A stretch of 64,000 nucleotides of DNA from an uncultured Collinsella sp. (GTDB lineage: Bacteria; Actinomycetota; Coriobacteriia; Coriobacteriales; Coriobacteriaceae): NCBI GenBank assembly GCA_902491765.1, contig CABUIY010000002.1, positions 92,555-156,554 on the forward strand, given 5' to 3'. A model generated the notes under the pieces. It worked only from the letters and a program-made list of their open reading frames with translations. It was not told the DNA's origin and ran no database searches. This document shows, piece by piece, positions 40,496-49,127 of this stretch. The position numbers were made by a program, and so were the translations under genes. How positions within the stretch are numbered: position 1 is the stretch's first letter; each line of letters opens with the position of its first letter.

Positions 40496-40553
40496 GTTGG
40501 TGGCTCCTTTCGTGATGCCGTGGCGCGGTCGCACCTAGTTGCTGTTGCGCTGC

Positions 40554-40562
40554 ACTATAGCA
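40554..40562 (-). promoter_or_regulatory. Extended -10 promoter for the trp leader
   Basis: On the minus strand TGCTATAGT (40562-40554) is an extended -10 element placed about 60 bases before the leader peptide. No good -35 was found. Confidence 0.5.
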
Positions 40563-40637
40563 CAGCGAAGTGTGTGCGGGGAAATCTTTTTTGAAAAGAT
40601 TTCGGCGATGTTTCCTGCCGGTCGAATGGGTGGCTGG

Positions 40638-40668
40638 GCGGGCGGGCGACCTTGGCCTTCCCGCCCGC
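40638..40668 (-). terminator. GC-rich hairpin after the C69 peptidase
   Basis: GCGGGCGGG (40638-40646) pairs with CCCGCCCGC (40660-40668). It lies just downstream of the minus-strand peptidase stop codon. No T run. A separate AT-rich palindrome, GAAATCTTTT with AAAAGATTTC, lies near 40581-40603. Confidence 0.45.
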
Positions 40669-40687
40669 GCCTTAAGGTGAGGGGTTC

Positions 40688-42487
40688 TTAGGCCTTTTTG
40701 CGACGATAGAGCACGAAGCCGCAGACACCGATGACGACGACGGCGCCAACGGCCATGGCGGCCATGTTGTTGCCCTCGGACTTCTCCTCGGTTGCCTCTT
40801 CTTTAACCTCGGGCTCGGCTACATCCTCATCGGAGAGGGCCTCGTCGGCGTAGGTGATGGACTCGAACAGGCAGTCGTTGTCGGCATCGTAGTCGCTCGG
40901 GACGAACTCCTCGGAGAAGTCGCCCTCCTTAAGGTAGTCACGCATCTCCTCGAGCATGGCCTTGCACTTGAGGTAGGTGTTCTTGGTGGCAGCCTTGCCG
41001 GCCTTGTTGGCCAGGGCGGTGCGCGCCTCGGTGTCCTCGGCGGCCTGCATGGCCTCGTCGACGGTCAGGTTCTGCTCGATGAGTTCCTTCTGCAGCGCAT
41101 CGAGGTAGGCGCGGACGCCGGTGGCGCAGTGGTCGCGGTTCTCATAGGCGAGCGTGTTGATGTCCATGAGGACGTAGTTGATGGAGTTCTTGGGCTCCTC
41201 GTTGTTCACGACGTCTTCCTCTTCGCAGTGATCGAAGGAGACATCCTGATCGCTAAAGTAGGGGCTGACCTCGGTGAGCAGTGCAGAGTAGAGGGGGATG
41301 GCGACGGAGAACTCGGCGTTGGAGAGCATCTCCCACTGGATGGTCGCGATCTCGGGATCCATGCCCTGACGGATCTGGAAGGTGTGAATCTCGGTGTTGC
41401 GGTTGGAGCCGATGGCGTAGGCGCCGTCGGTGTTGGCGTTGAGACCGGCAACATTTTCGCCGCGAGCGGCGAAGGAACGGATCATCTCAAAGGTGTTCCA
41501 GTCAGACTTGCCGGGCTGGAAGAACAGCGGCTGCATCTCGTGGACCAGGGCGCCGGTCGTGGCGCGAGCGTCTTCACGCTCGTCCTTGACGATCTCGTAG
41601 TCAGTGCCTTCAGCCAGCGGGGCCATGAAGTAATCGCGACCCTGGATATAGCGCGACCACTGGTGCATACCGGCCTCGCCGATCTCCTCGCCGTAGGTCT
41701 TGGCGACGTCGAACTTGCCGTCGGTGTACTCGGCAAAGCCCTTCTCCTTGGGCATGGACTCGATGCCCTCGGAATGGAGACAGTTCTCGGTGTCATCGAG
41801 GTCGACGTTATAGGTGAGGTTGCCGATGTTGGGGTTGAGCGAGGCGATGTCATCGGTGAGCTTCATAGCAATCCACTGATGCCCGGAAAGCGCGGCGAAC
41901 AGCCAGGTCTCGGTGCTGTCGGCGATGATGATCTGGTCGTTGGAGCAGACGCCCTGCTCGTCGATCAGGCTGCCGATGAGCTCGACGCCCTCGCGGGCCG
42001 TGGCGCTCTCGCCCAGGATGACGCTAGCGTAGTTGTACTCGCCGATACCGGTCTCCTCGGTGATGGGGTCGGCCTCTTCGGCCTTCTCGTTATAGGAGGT
42101 GCTCAGCGTGGCAGAGCAGGAAACGCCCTTCTCGTTGATGCCAGCCTCGGAATATGCGTCGTAGCGATCTTCCCACTGAGAGGGGTTGTCGCGAACGAAG
42201 GTGTAGCGGTAGGTTGCGCCCTTGGACTTGTATTCAAAACCGGACTCGACCGAGGTGTACTCGTTGCCGTCCTTGTGTGCGGGCTCAATGCCAAAGTGCT
42301 TGACATAGCGCGGACCGAAGTCCTCGGAACGGCCATAGTACGTGTTGCCGTCTGCCGTGAGCTTGCTGCCCATGTAGATCTGGGTGCAGGCGAGCGCCGA
42401 AGTCGGCATGGCCATGATGGCCGCTGCTCCAAACGCAAGGCCGCAGCCGAGCTTTTTGAGCGTGTTGACAGGATGAGTAAACCTCAT
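40688..42487 (-). CDS. Secreted C69-family dipeptidase, membrane anchored
   Basis: N-terminal nucleophile hydrolase of 599 residues, PepD-like. A signal peptide ends in PTSALA, directly before Cys in CTQIYMGSKLTADG, the expected nucleophile after processing. RSEDFGPRYVKHFG and later family segments follow. The C-terminus has an acidic linker, one hydrophobic helix (MAAMAVGAVVVIGVCGFVLY) and a basic RRKKA end, so it is held on the cell surface. It cleaves dipeptides outside the cell. GGGAGGGATC precedes the ATG at 42487. Confidence 0.88.
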   Translation of the reverse strand: MRFTHPVNTLKKLGCGLAFGAAAIMAMPTSALACTQIYMGSKLTADGNTYYGRSEDFGPRYVKHFGIEPAHKDGNEYTSVESGFEYKSKGATYRYTFVRDNPSQWEDRYDAYSEAGINEKGVSCSATLSTSYNEKAEEADPITEETGIGEYNYASVILGESATAREGVELIGSLIDEQGVCSNDQIIIADSTETWLFAALSGHQWIAMKLTDDIASLNPNIGNLTYNVDLDDTENCLHSEGIESMPKEKGFAEYTDGKFDVAKTYGEEIGEAGMHQWSRYIQGRDYFMAPLAEGTDYEIVKDEREDARATTGALVHEMQPLFFQPGKSDWNTFEMIRSFAARGENVAGLNANTDGAYAIGSNRNTEIHTFQIRQGMDPEIATIQWEMLSNAEFSVAIPLYSALLTEVSPYFSDQDVSFDHCEEEDVVNNEEPKNSINYVLMDINTLAYENRDHCATGVRAYLDALQKELIEQNLTVDEAMQAAEDTEARTALANKAGKAATKNTYLKCKAMLEEMRDYLKEGDFSEEFVPSDYDADNDCLFESITYADEALSDEDVAEPEVKEEATEEKSEGNNMAAMAVGAVVVIGVCGFVLYRRKKA

Positions 42488-42547
42488 GATCCCTCCCAAC
42501 CGTTGAAACCCCGCGGAACCGTGCAGGATTTCAGCTAATAAATACAT

Positions 42548-42717
42548 CTATTAGCCTATCGGAAGTCTAAATAGTATTCATCTATTTCGATGAAATACTC
42601 GATGAGCGTCCTAAAATATGCGATGAGCGGACAAGAATACTCATTATCTAGCTTTAGTTAAATAAAGACGCCCTGCAATTACTGTACCTGAATAAAGCGC
42701 CTTGCACGGGGCGCAAA
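42548..42717. other. AT-rich upstream region of the peptidase gene
   Basis: Contains the peptidase promoter region on the minus strand. The sequence CGATGAGCG occurs twice (near 42600 and 42632), and GATGAAATACTC-like pieces repeat nearby. I see no gene. A factor-binding role for the repeats is possible. Confidence 0.3.
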
Positions 42718-42761
42718 GAAAAATCCCCCGCTGTTTGGCAAATGCATAAACAACGGGGGAG
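42718..42761 (-). terminator. Terminator after the small membrane protein
   Basis: In the transcript TCCCCCGTTGTTT pairs with AAACAGCGGGGGA, followed by five T. Confidence 0.8.
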
Positions 42762-42795
42762 ACGATGATTGGATGAATATCATACCAGTGTGAAA

Positions 42796-42888
42796 TTACT
42801 TCTTCCGGCGGTGGATTACGTTAATCGCATAGCCGACGAGCATGGCCAAGACGATGACGATAAAGCCAATCAGGGGGTTGTCGTTCAT
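42796..42888 (-). CDS. 30-residue single-helix membrane protein
   Basis: A small gene with a strong AGGAGGACCCC before ATG at 42888, nine bases after the lipid kinase stop. The product begins MNDNPLIGFIVIVLAMLVGY and ends with the basic HRRKK. It has one transmembrane helix, N-out/C-in by the positive-inside rule. It is co-transcribed with the kinase and followed at once by a terminator. It may be a kinase partner or a toxin-like peptide; no evidence separates these. Confidence 0.6.
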   Translation of the reverse strand: MNDNPLIGFIVIVLAMLVGYAINVIHRRKK

Positions 42889-42897
42889 GGGGTCCTC

Positions 42898-43815
42898 CTA
42901 TTTTCCGAGCGGGGAGAATTCGTCGACGATGAGGTCGAGGCATTGCGGAAGTGCGCGGGCACCAAAGACGCCCGAGTTGCTGGAGATGATCTCGCCGTCG
43001 AACTGCATGCCCAGCGACGGCGTGCAGGTGATCTTGGCTTCCTTGGTCTGGATTATCTTGAACTGCGGACGGCCGAGCACCTTGCCGGCGGGGTCGAGCG
43101 CGGCAGTGATCACGGTGGGCAGGAGCTGGACGGTTTTTACGGGCTCGATGACCGCGATGTCGACCATGCCATCGTTCATGCGGCAATCGGGGAACAGGTT
43201 GATGTCGTTTTGAATGACCGAGGTGTTGCCGGCCATGCAGCAGATGCCATCGAGCTCCTCGACAATGCCGTCATGCTCAATCGTAAAGTGCGCCACCGTG
43301 GGGTTGGGTGTGGCGAGCGCCGACAGGAAATAGGCGATCTCACCGATGTCGTTTTTGGCGGGGGCGGCCTTCATCATGATCTCGGCGTCGAAGCCCGAGC
43401 CGGCGATGATGATAAAGCCGTGGCGCTTCTCGTTGCCGTTCTCGTCGAGCCAAAAGAGCTCGCCCATGTCCACTTTGACCGTGCGACCGGCGCGGCAAGC
43501 CTTGGCAAGCGCCGCTGCCTCGGGGGCATTACCGATGTTGTTAAAGAACAGGCAGGCTGTGCCGGAGGGGAAGACGAGCGTGGGGACACCGCACCCGCGC
43601 ATCTGGTCGAGCACGTTGGAGACGGTGCCGTCGCCGCCCGAAACGACCACGCGATCAAACTCGCGCACGTCTGCCACGGCGTCCTCGGGTTCCATGCCAT
43701 CGCCGATAAAGCGCATCACGACCTCGTCGCCGCCCTGCGCGAGGGCGTGCGTGAACGCGTAGATTTCATCTGAGCTGGGGCCCGATGCCGGGTTGTGGAT
43801 GATAAGGCAGCGCAT
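42898..43815 (-). CDS. Diacylglycerol/lipid kinase family protein
   Basis: DagK/YegS-like kinase of 305 residues that phosphorylates diacylglycerol or a related lipid at the membrane. The ATP-binding SGGDGTVSNVL (near residue 60), PSGTACLFF, and the C-terminal MQFDGEII are as in the family. The start MRCLIIHNPASG carries the usual NPxSG motif. It is likely involved in recycling diacylglycerol from lipoteichoic acid or glycolipid synthesis, but the substrate is inferred. Confidence 0.85.
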   Translation of the reverse strand: MRCLIIHNPASGPSSDEIYAFTHALAQGGDEVVMRFIGDGMEPEDAVADVREFDRVVVSGGDGTVSNVLDQMRGCGVPTLVFPSGTACLFFNNIGNAPEAAALAKACRAGRTVKVDMGELFWLDENGNEKRHGFIIIAGSGFDAEIMMKAAPAKNDIGEIAYFLSALATPNPTVAHFTIEHDGIVEELDGICCMAGNTSVIQNDINLFPDCRMNDGMVDIAVIEPVKTVQLLPTVITAALDPAGKVLGRPQFKIIQTKEAKITCTPSLGMQFDGEIISSNSGVFGARALPQCLDLIVDEFSPLGK

Positions 43816-43913
43816 ACTTACGTTCCCGTTCTGTGACTAACCGAGTATAGTTGTAGGGCAATGCCGATATCCTACCCGTGTTTTTCGGGCCTAACCTTAT
43901 TCGATGGGTTGAT

Positions 43914-45047
43914 ATGTACATTTCCACACATCAGGCTCTACTCGACTTTTGCCAGCGCGCCCGTGAGTTCGACGCGATTGCCGTCGATACCGAGTTTTTG
44001 CGCGAGCGCACGTTCCATCCGCGCCTGTGCTTGGTCCAGATTGCCACCCCTGCCGAGAGCGTGGCGGTCGACCCTCTGGTGATCGACGACCTGTCGCCGC
44101 TCGCCGAGCTTATGGGCGATGAGAGCGTGACCAAGGTGTTTCACGCCTGCTCGCAGGATATGGAGGTCATGCTCCACACCGTGGGCGTGCTGCCGAGTCC
44201 CATTTTTGACACGCAGGTGGCCGCCGCCTTTTTGGGCGAGCGCCAGCAGATTTCCTACGGCGCGCTCGTGCAGACGTTTTGCGGCGTCTCATTGCCCAAG
44301 ACCGAGTCGCTGACCGATTGGTCGCGCCGCCCGCTGACCGACAAACAGATCGAGTACGCGATCGATGACGTCAAGTACTTGATCGTCGCCTATACCGAGA
44401 TGATGAGTCGCCTGCGCGAGCTGGGCCGGGTGGACTGGGTGCTCGACGAGTTGCGTCCGCTGGCCGACGAGTCGCACTACCGCGCCGACCGCCATGAGGC
44501 GTTTCGCAAGGTCAAGCGCATCAACTCGTGTAGCCGTCGCCAGTTGGGCATCGCACGCGAGCTTGCCGCTTGGCGCGAGGACCGCGCCGAGCGCCGCAAC
44601 ATCCCGCGCAAGTGGGTCATGTCCGACGATACGCTGCTGGCCCTGGTTAAACGTAATCCCGTTCGTGTTGAGGAGTTCCGCAGCATTCGCGGTACCGACC
44701 AGCTGGGGGAGCGCGACGTGGACGGCGCGCTCATGGCCATTAAGCGCGGTGCGAGCTGCCCACACGATCGCCTGCCGCTCATGGTGCGCGGGCACCGTCA
44801 GATTTCGCCGGAGTTGGAGAGCGTGACGGACCTGATGTATGCGCTCATTCGCCTGGTTGCCGAGCGCTCGGGCGTGGCGACCTCGGTCATTGCCTCGCGC
44901 GATGACCTGGCCGACTATATTGAGCATCCCGAGCAGAGCCCCCTGCGCGAAGGCTGGCGCTTTGAGCTCGTGGGTTCGCGTCTGGACGATCTGCTTTCCG
45001 GCAATATGGGGCTCACCGTGAAGGACGGAAAGATTGAACTGTTATAG
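43914..45047 (+). CDS. rnd: Ribonuclease D
   Basis: 3'-5' exoribonuclease of 377 residues that trims tRNA precursors. The DEDD exonuclease residues appear in AVDTEFLRER, HACSQDMEVM and EYAIDDVKYL. HRDC-like helical domains follow (REDRAERRNIPRKWVMSDDTLL and the last third). The ATG at 43914 fits the conserved start MYISTHQALLDFCQ; an upstream in-frame start at 43878 is not supported. Confidence 0.88.
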   Translation: MYISTHQALLDFCQRAREFDAIAVDTEFLRERTFHPRLCLVQIATPAESVAVDPLVIDDLSPLAELMGDESVTKVFHACSQDMEVMLHTVGVLPSPIFDTQVAAAFLGERQQISYGALVQTFCGVSLPKTESLTDWSRRPLTDKQIEYAIDDVKYLIVAYTEMMSRLRELGRVDWVLDELRPLADESHYRADRHEAFRKVKRINSCSRRQLGIARELAAWREDRAERRNIPRKWVMSDDTLLALVKRNPVRVEEFRSIRGTDQLGERDVDGALMAIKRGASCPHDRLPLMVRGHRQISPELESVTDLMYALIRLVAERSGVATSVIASRDDLADYIEHPEQSPLREGWRFELVGSRLDDLLSGNMGLTVKDGKIELL

Positions 45048-45111
45048 GGAAGCCTAGCCGGCTGAGTGGGTAGAATGCCTCCAACGTGTAACTCGATTCG
45101 GAGGAATTCGC

Positions 45112-45816
45112 ATGCCTTATTACTATGGATACGGCTTTGGCATTGACCCGCTGTACCTGCTGGTTGTTCTTGTCTGCACGGTGCTTGGCCTTGCCGCGCA
45201 GAGCTATATCAACTCGACGTACAAGACGTGGTCTAAGGTTCGCTCAGACGGCGATACGGGTGCTACGGTCGCGCGCCGCATGCTCGATGCAAACGGCTGC
45301 AATGCCGTGGGTATCAAGGGCGTCGCCGGCGAGCTAACCGATCATTACAACCCGCAGGATAACAACCTGTATCTGTCGGATGCCAACCGTTCGGGCGGGT
45401 CGGTCGCAAGCGTTGCCGTCGCCTGCCACGAGGCGGGGCATGCCGCCCAGCGTCAAAGCGGCTACGCCATGATGAAGGTACGCACCGCTTTGGTTCCCGT
45501 CGTCAACTTTACCCAGAACACCTGGACGATCGTGCTGCTCATGGGCCTGTTCATGAACATCGCGGGGCTCACGACCCTCGCGCTGGTCTTCTTCTCGTTT
45601 AGCGTGTTGTTCCAGCTGGTTACGCTGCCGGTCGAGATCGATGCCAGTCGCCGCGCCGTGGCGTATATCGAGCAGTCGGGCATGAGTTCCAAGCAGGTCA
45701 ACGGCGCCAAGAAGGTGCTGACGGCAGCCGCGCTTACCTATGTGGCCGCAGCGCTCACTTCGATCATTCAACTGCTCTACCTTATGGCTCGCTACAACAG
45801 AAATTCCAACCGATAA
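45112..45816 (+). CDS. Membrane zinc metallopeptidase (YugP-like)
   Basis: Integral membrane protein of 234 residues with the zinc-binding VACHEAGHAAQR near residue 105. Hydrophobic helices flank it on both sides (YLLVVLVCTVLGLA; IVLLMGLFMNIAGLTTLALVF). The family includes Bacillus YugP, whose substrate is not known. GGAGGAATTCGC precedes the ATG. It ends at a strong hairpin. Confidence 0.85.
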   Translation: MPYYYGYGFGIDPLYLLVVLVCTVLGLAAQSYINSTYKTWSKVRSDGDTGATVARRMLDANGCNAVGIKGVAGELTDHYNPQDNNLYLSDANRSGGSVASVAVACHEAGHAAQRQSGYAMMKVRTALVPVVNFTQNTWTIVLLMGLFMNIAGLTTLALVFFSFSVLFQLVTLPVEIDASRRAVAYIEQSGMSSKQVNGAKKVLTAAALTYVAAALTSIIQLLYLMARYNRNSNR

Positions 45817-45832
45817 CAAATTGGGTCGCTGG

Positions 45833-45862
45833 GCGCCGCGGGGATTCGTGTCCCCGCGGCGC
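45833..45862 (+). terminator. Hairpin after the zinc peptidase
   Basis: GCGCCGCGGGGA pairs perfectly with TCCCCGCGGCGC across a six-base loop. There is no clear T run. Confidence 0.6.
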
Positions 45863-45931
45863 TGTACTATGTGTTGGACTTGAATTTGCGCAGGGCCGGA
45901 GCCCGTGTGCACGATGACGAAAGGGGGCTGC

Positions 45932-47383
45932 GTGGCAGGCTGGAATCTGACCGGCAATACCGTTTCCGCCGAGTTCGACGGATCGGACGAGCAGGAGCGC
46001 AAAGAGCTCAGCGTGAGCCAAGCGGTGGAGATCGCCGCCGGCGCGCTCGATGCCATTCCGCAGCTGAGCGTTTTGGGTGAGGTCACGGGTTTTCGTGGTC
46101 CCAATGCCCGAAGCGGCCACTGCTACTTCCAAATCAAGGACGACTCGGCGGCCGTCGACTGCATCATCTGGAAGGGCGCCTACCTTAAGCGCACCTTCGA
46201 TCTGCGCGACGGCATGCAGGTAAGCTTTAAGGGCAGCTTCAATCTCTACAAGCCTACGGGTCGCATGAGCTTCGTCGCCCGCTCGTTCTCGCTGGCGGGG
46301 GAGGGCTTGCTGCGTCAGCAGGTGGCTCAGTTGGCCGAAAAGCTACGCCGCGAGGGCCTGATGGACGAAGCGCGCAAGCGCCGCATCCCGGTGTTTTGCT
46401 CGCGCGTGGCGGTTGTCACCTCGCTTTCGGGCGCCGTGATCGACGACGTCAAGCGCACACTGCGCCGACGCAACCCGCTCGTCGAGCTTGTCTGCGTGGG
46501 CGCAAAGGTCCAGGGCGAGGGTGCGCCGGCAGAGCTTATTGAAGGCTTGCGTCGTGCCGCTGCCATTACGCCGGCGCCCGATTGCATTTTGCTTGTCCGT
46601 GGCGGCGGCTCCTTCGAGGACCTCATGACCTTTAACGACGAGAAGCTTGCCCGCGCGGTGGCAGCCTGTCCCGTGCCCGTGGTGACGGGCATTGGGCATG
46701 AGCCCGATACCTCGATCTGCGACATGGTGAGCGACCGACGCGCCTCCACGCCCACGGCTGCGGCAGAATCGGTGGCGCCGGCTATGACGGAGTTGGTCGA
46801 TGTGCTCGAGACGCGCCATCAGCGTCTGGGCGCCGCGATGGCTTCGATGATCGGGTCGGATCAGGTCGATTTGGAAATGCTCGACCAGCGCGGTCGTCGT
46901 GCCTGGGACACCTATACGGCTCGTCTGGGCGACGCGCTCGATGCGGCCGCGTGCCGCCCGTGCCTCAACGACCCCACGTTTATGGTCGAGCGTCGCGAGT
47001 CTGAGCTCGCCCTGACGGCCGATCGTCTGTCCGGCGCCATCGCACGCTCGGTCGGGACATTCCGCTCCAACTTTGAGCGCCTGCCCGAGCGTCTGGTTGC
47101 AAGCACCTCGGGGCTCGATGGCAAGCGCCATGCGCTCACACTTGCGAGTTCCCGTCTGGAGCATCAGGGGCGCACGATGCTCAGCAAACCCGCGTCCGAC
47201 CTGGGCCGAGCTGCCGCGTCGCTCGATGCCTTGTCGCCGCTCAAGGTGCTTGCCCGCGGTTACTCCATCGCGTACAGCGATGACGGTGTGGCTACGAGCG
47301 CCAAGACCTTTAAGCCCGGCGATGCCATTCGCGTGCGCATGGCAGACGGCAACGTGGCGGCAACGGTCGATACAGTCGAGTAA
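45932..47383 (+). CDS. xseA: Exodeoxyribonuclease VII large subunit
   Basis: Large subunit of the single-strand DNA exonuclease, about 483 residues. The N-terminal OB fold (LSVLGEVTGFRGPNARSGHCY) is followed by the catalytic region GGGSFEDLMTFND, VTGIGHEPDTSICD, RASTPTAAAE, and a helical C-terminal part. The GTG at 45932 has AAAGGGGGC upstream; longer frames from 45905 or 45914 are possible. xseB follows after 41 bases. Confidence 0.92.
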   Translation: MAGWNLTGNTVSAEFDGSDEQERKELSVSQAVEIAAGALDAIPQLSVLGEVTGFRGPNARSGHCYFQIKDDSAAVDCIIWKGAYLKRTFDLRDGMQVSFKGSFNLYKPTGRMSFVARSFSLAGEGLLRQQVAQLAEKLRREGLMDEARKRRIPVFCSRVAVVTSLSGAVIDDVKRTLRRRNPLVELVCVGAKVQGEGAPAELIEGLRRAAAITPAPDCILLVRGGGSFEDLMTFNDEKLARAVAACPVPVVTGIGHEPDTSICDMVSDRRASTPTAAAESVAPAMTELVDVLETRHQRLGAAMASMIGSDQVDLEMLDQRGRRAWDTYTARLGDALDAAACRPCLNDPTFMVERRESELALTADRLSGAIARSVGTFRSNFERLPERLVASTSGLDGKRHALTLASSRLEHQGRTMLSKPASDLGRAAASLDALSPLKVLARGYSIAYSDDGVATSAKTFKPGDAIRVRMADGNVAATVDTVE

Positions 47384-47424
47384 CCGCGTTTCATAGTGAT
47401 AAACCTTTAGGAAAGGAAACAGAT

Positions 47425-47691
47425 ATGGCAGAGAAGACCCCGGTCGAGCAGCTTACGTATAAGCAGGCTTCGCAGGAGTTGGAGCTCATCATCCGTAGCT
47501 TGGAGTCGGGCGATATGGAGCTCGAGGAGTCGCTCGAGAGCTATACCCGCGGCGTCGAGCTCCTCAAGAGCCTGCGTACTCGCTTGTCCGATGCCGAGCA
47601 GAAGGTCTCGGTGCTCCTTAAGGACGTCGACGGCAACGACGTGCTCGCCGACGGCGAAGCCGCCAACACCGACGACAATCTCTCGTTCTAA
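47425..47691 (+). CDS. xseB: Exodeoxyribonuclease VII small subunit
   Basis: Small helical subunit of 88 residues that coats the large subunit. LTYKQASQELELIIRSLESG and LEESLESYTRGVELLKSL (with the E-S-L repeats) are diagnostic. An acidic tail ends the protein. AGGAAA precedes the ATG. Confidence 0.92.
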   Translation: MAEKTPVEQLTYKQASQELELIIRSLESGDMELEESLESYTRGVELLKSLRTRLSDAEQKVSVLLKDVDGNDVLADGEAANTDDNLSF

Positions 47692-47740
47692 CCATCCCGG
47701 CCAAATATAATTACCTTGGTCTGTGAGAAAGGAACCTACC

Positions 47741-48076
47741 ATGTGTGATTGCATCTTCTGCAAAATCGCCAACCACGAGATCCCCTCGACCGTTGTCTAT
47801 GAGGACGACCAAGTCATCGCCTTCGACGACCTCAATCCCCAGGCGCCGGTCCACACGCTCGTGATCCCCAAGAAGCACTACAGCGACATCGCCGACAACG
47901 TACCTGCCGAGACCATGGGCGCCATGGCTCACGCCATCCAGGAGGTCGCCAAGGCCAAGGGCCTGGAGGACGGCTTCCGCGTCATCTCCAACAAGGGCGT
48001 CAACGCCGGCCAGACCGTCATGCACTTCCACATGCACGTCCTCGGCGGCAAGAACCTGGGCGAGAACCTCATCTGA
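47741..48076 (+). CDS. HIT-family hydrolase
   Basis: Histidine-triad nucleotide-binding protein of 111 residues that hydrolyses adenosine phosphoramidates or related nucleotides. The N-terminal CDCIFCKIANHEIPS and the catalytic HFHMHVLGG triad are present. GAAAGGAACC precedes the ATG. It is in the same direction as xseAB and could share the transcript. Confidence 0.92.
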   Translation: MCDCIFCKIANHEIPSTVVYEDDQVIAFDDLNPQAPVHTLVIPKKHYSDIADNVPAETMGAMAHAIQEVAKAKGLEDGFRVISNKGVNAGQTVMHFHMHVLGGKNLGENLI

Positions 48077-48117
48077 GGACGCGTGGCCCGTCGACTTGGC
48101 TGCCTTTGGAGTAATCT

Positions 48118-49008
48118 ATGCAGCTTTCTCAACTCGAATACCTTCAAGCGGTAGCGAACTATGGCGGCGTGCGCAAAGCAGCTCGCGCCGTTCATGTGAG
48201 TCCGCAGGCCGTTTCGTCGGCAATCAAAAAGTTGGAATCTGAGTATCAGATTGTTTTGCTCGACCGATCGGCGGGGGAGGCTGTTTTGTCTTCGGCGGGC
48301 AGAGAATTTGCGCGTCGTGCACGCGTGATCCTGGCGCAAGTCGACGATCTCAAAAAGTACGCTCAATCGGGGAACGGCGGCGTTTCGCCCGACGGCCACT
48401 TCCGTCTTTACGCCCCCTGTCTTCACGGGCGGGGGCGTCTTTTTTCCGAAAACTGGTACGACTCGTTTGAAAGTTCGCACCCCCAGATTCACCTTGATGT
48501 TTGGCATCAGCCAACGGCTACATGTTTTGAGTCGCTTATGCTTGGCATTTCGGATGCGGCCATCTCATTTGAGGAACCAAGGGACAGTGTCCTTTCTTCG
48601 AAATACTTGGGTGAAAAGGAGCTCAAGGTTCTTTCGTGCCCAGCGGGTCATCAATCTGTGGGTGCTATGACCATTCGTGAGTTACTGGGAGGCAGGCTCG
48701 CTGTTCCCATTAATTTGTCACCCTGTCTCAATGCAATCAATCAATGTCCCGAAGCTCAGCTGGTTAATTTCCGCTTTCGCGATGTCGAATACGGAAACAG
48801 GGCGCAGGCTGAGTTTCTTCAAGCCGGGGGGTTGATATTGAGTTTTTCTGGCTCTTCTCTTGCAACAGATGGACTGGAAGTGAGCGAGTGCTCCATTGAA
48901 GGCTCGCATGACGTAGCCTTGCCCATCTATTTTTGCTATCGACAAAATGCCTGGACCGATCGACACCAGACGGTATTTCTTCACCTATTGCGTCATCTCG
49001 CTTCGTGA
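48118..49008 (+). CDS. LysR-family transcriptional regulator
   Basis: Regulator of 296 residues. The N-terminal helix-turn-helix is LEYLQAVANYGGVRKAARAVHVSPQAVSSAIKKLE (given as two parts, LEYLQAVANYGGVRKAARA and VHVSPQAVSSAIKKLE). A LysR effector-binding domain follows. The target and ligand are unknown. The adjacent MFS gene downstream is a possible target. Two short hairpins (49007-49022 and 49025-49047) separate the two genes and could terminate transcription. Confidence 0.85.
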   Translation: MQLSQLEYLQAVANYGGVRKAARAVHVSPQAVSSAIKKLESEYQIVLLDRSAGEAVLSSAGREFARRARVILAQVDDLKKYAQSGNGGVSPDGHFRLYAPCLHGRGRLFSENWYDSFESSHPQIHLDVWHQPTATCFESLMLGISDAAISFEEPRDSVLSSKYLGEKELKVLSCPAGHQSVGAMTIRELLGGRLAVPINLSPCLNAINQCPEAQLVNFRFRDVEYGNRAQAEFLQAGGLILSFSGSSLATDGLEVSECSIEGSHDVALPIYFCYRQNAWTDRHQTVFLHLLRHLAS

Positions 49009-49127
49009 GGCCATTTGGCCTCGTGGCGTCAAGTGAATGTTGACGCCTTGTAACACATGACTGACGGCTTTGCCCTCATGCTTTTCCAAGATTTCGGTTT
49101 GGGTTATTGGCTCTTGGAGGGCGGAGC

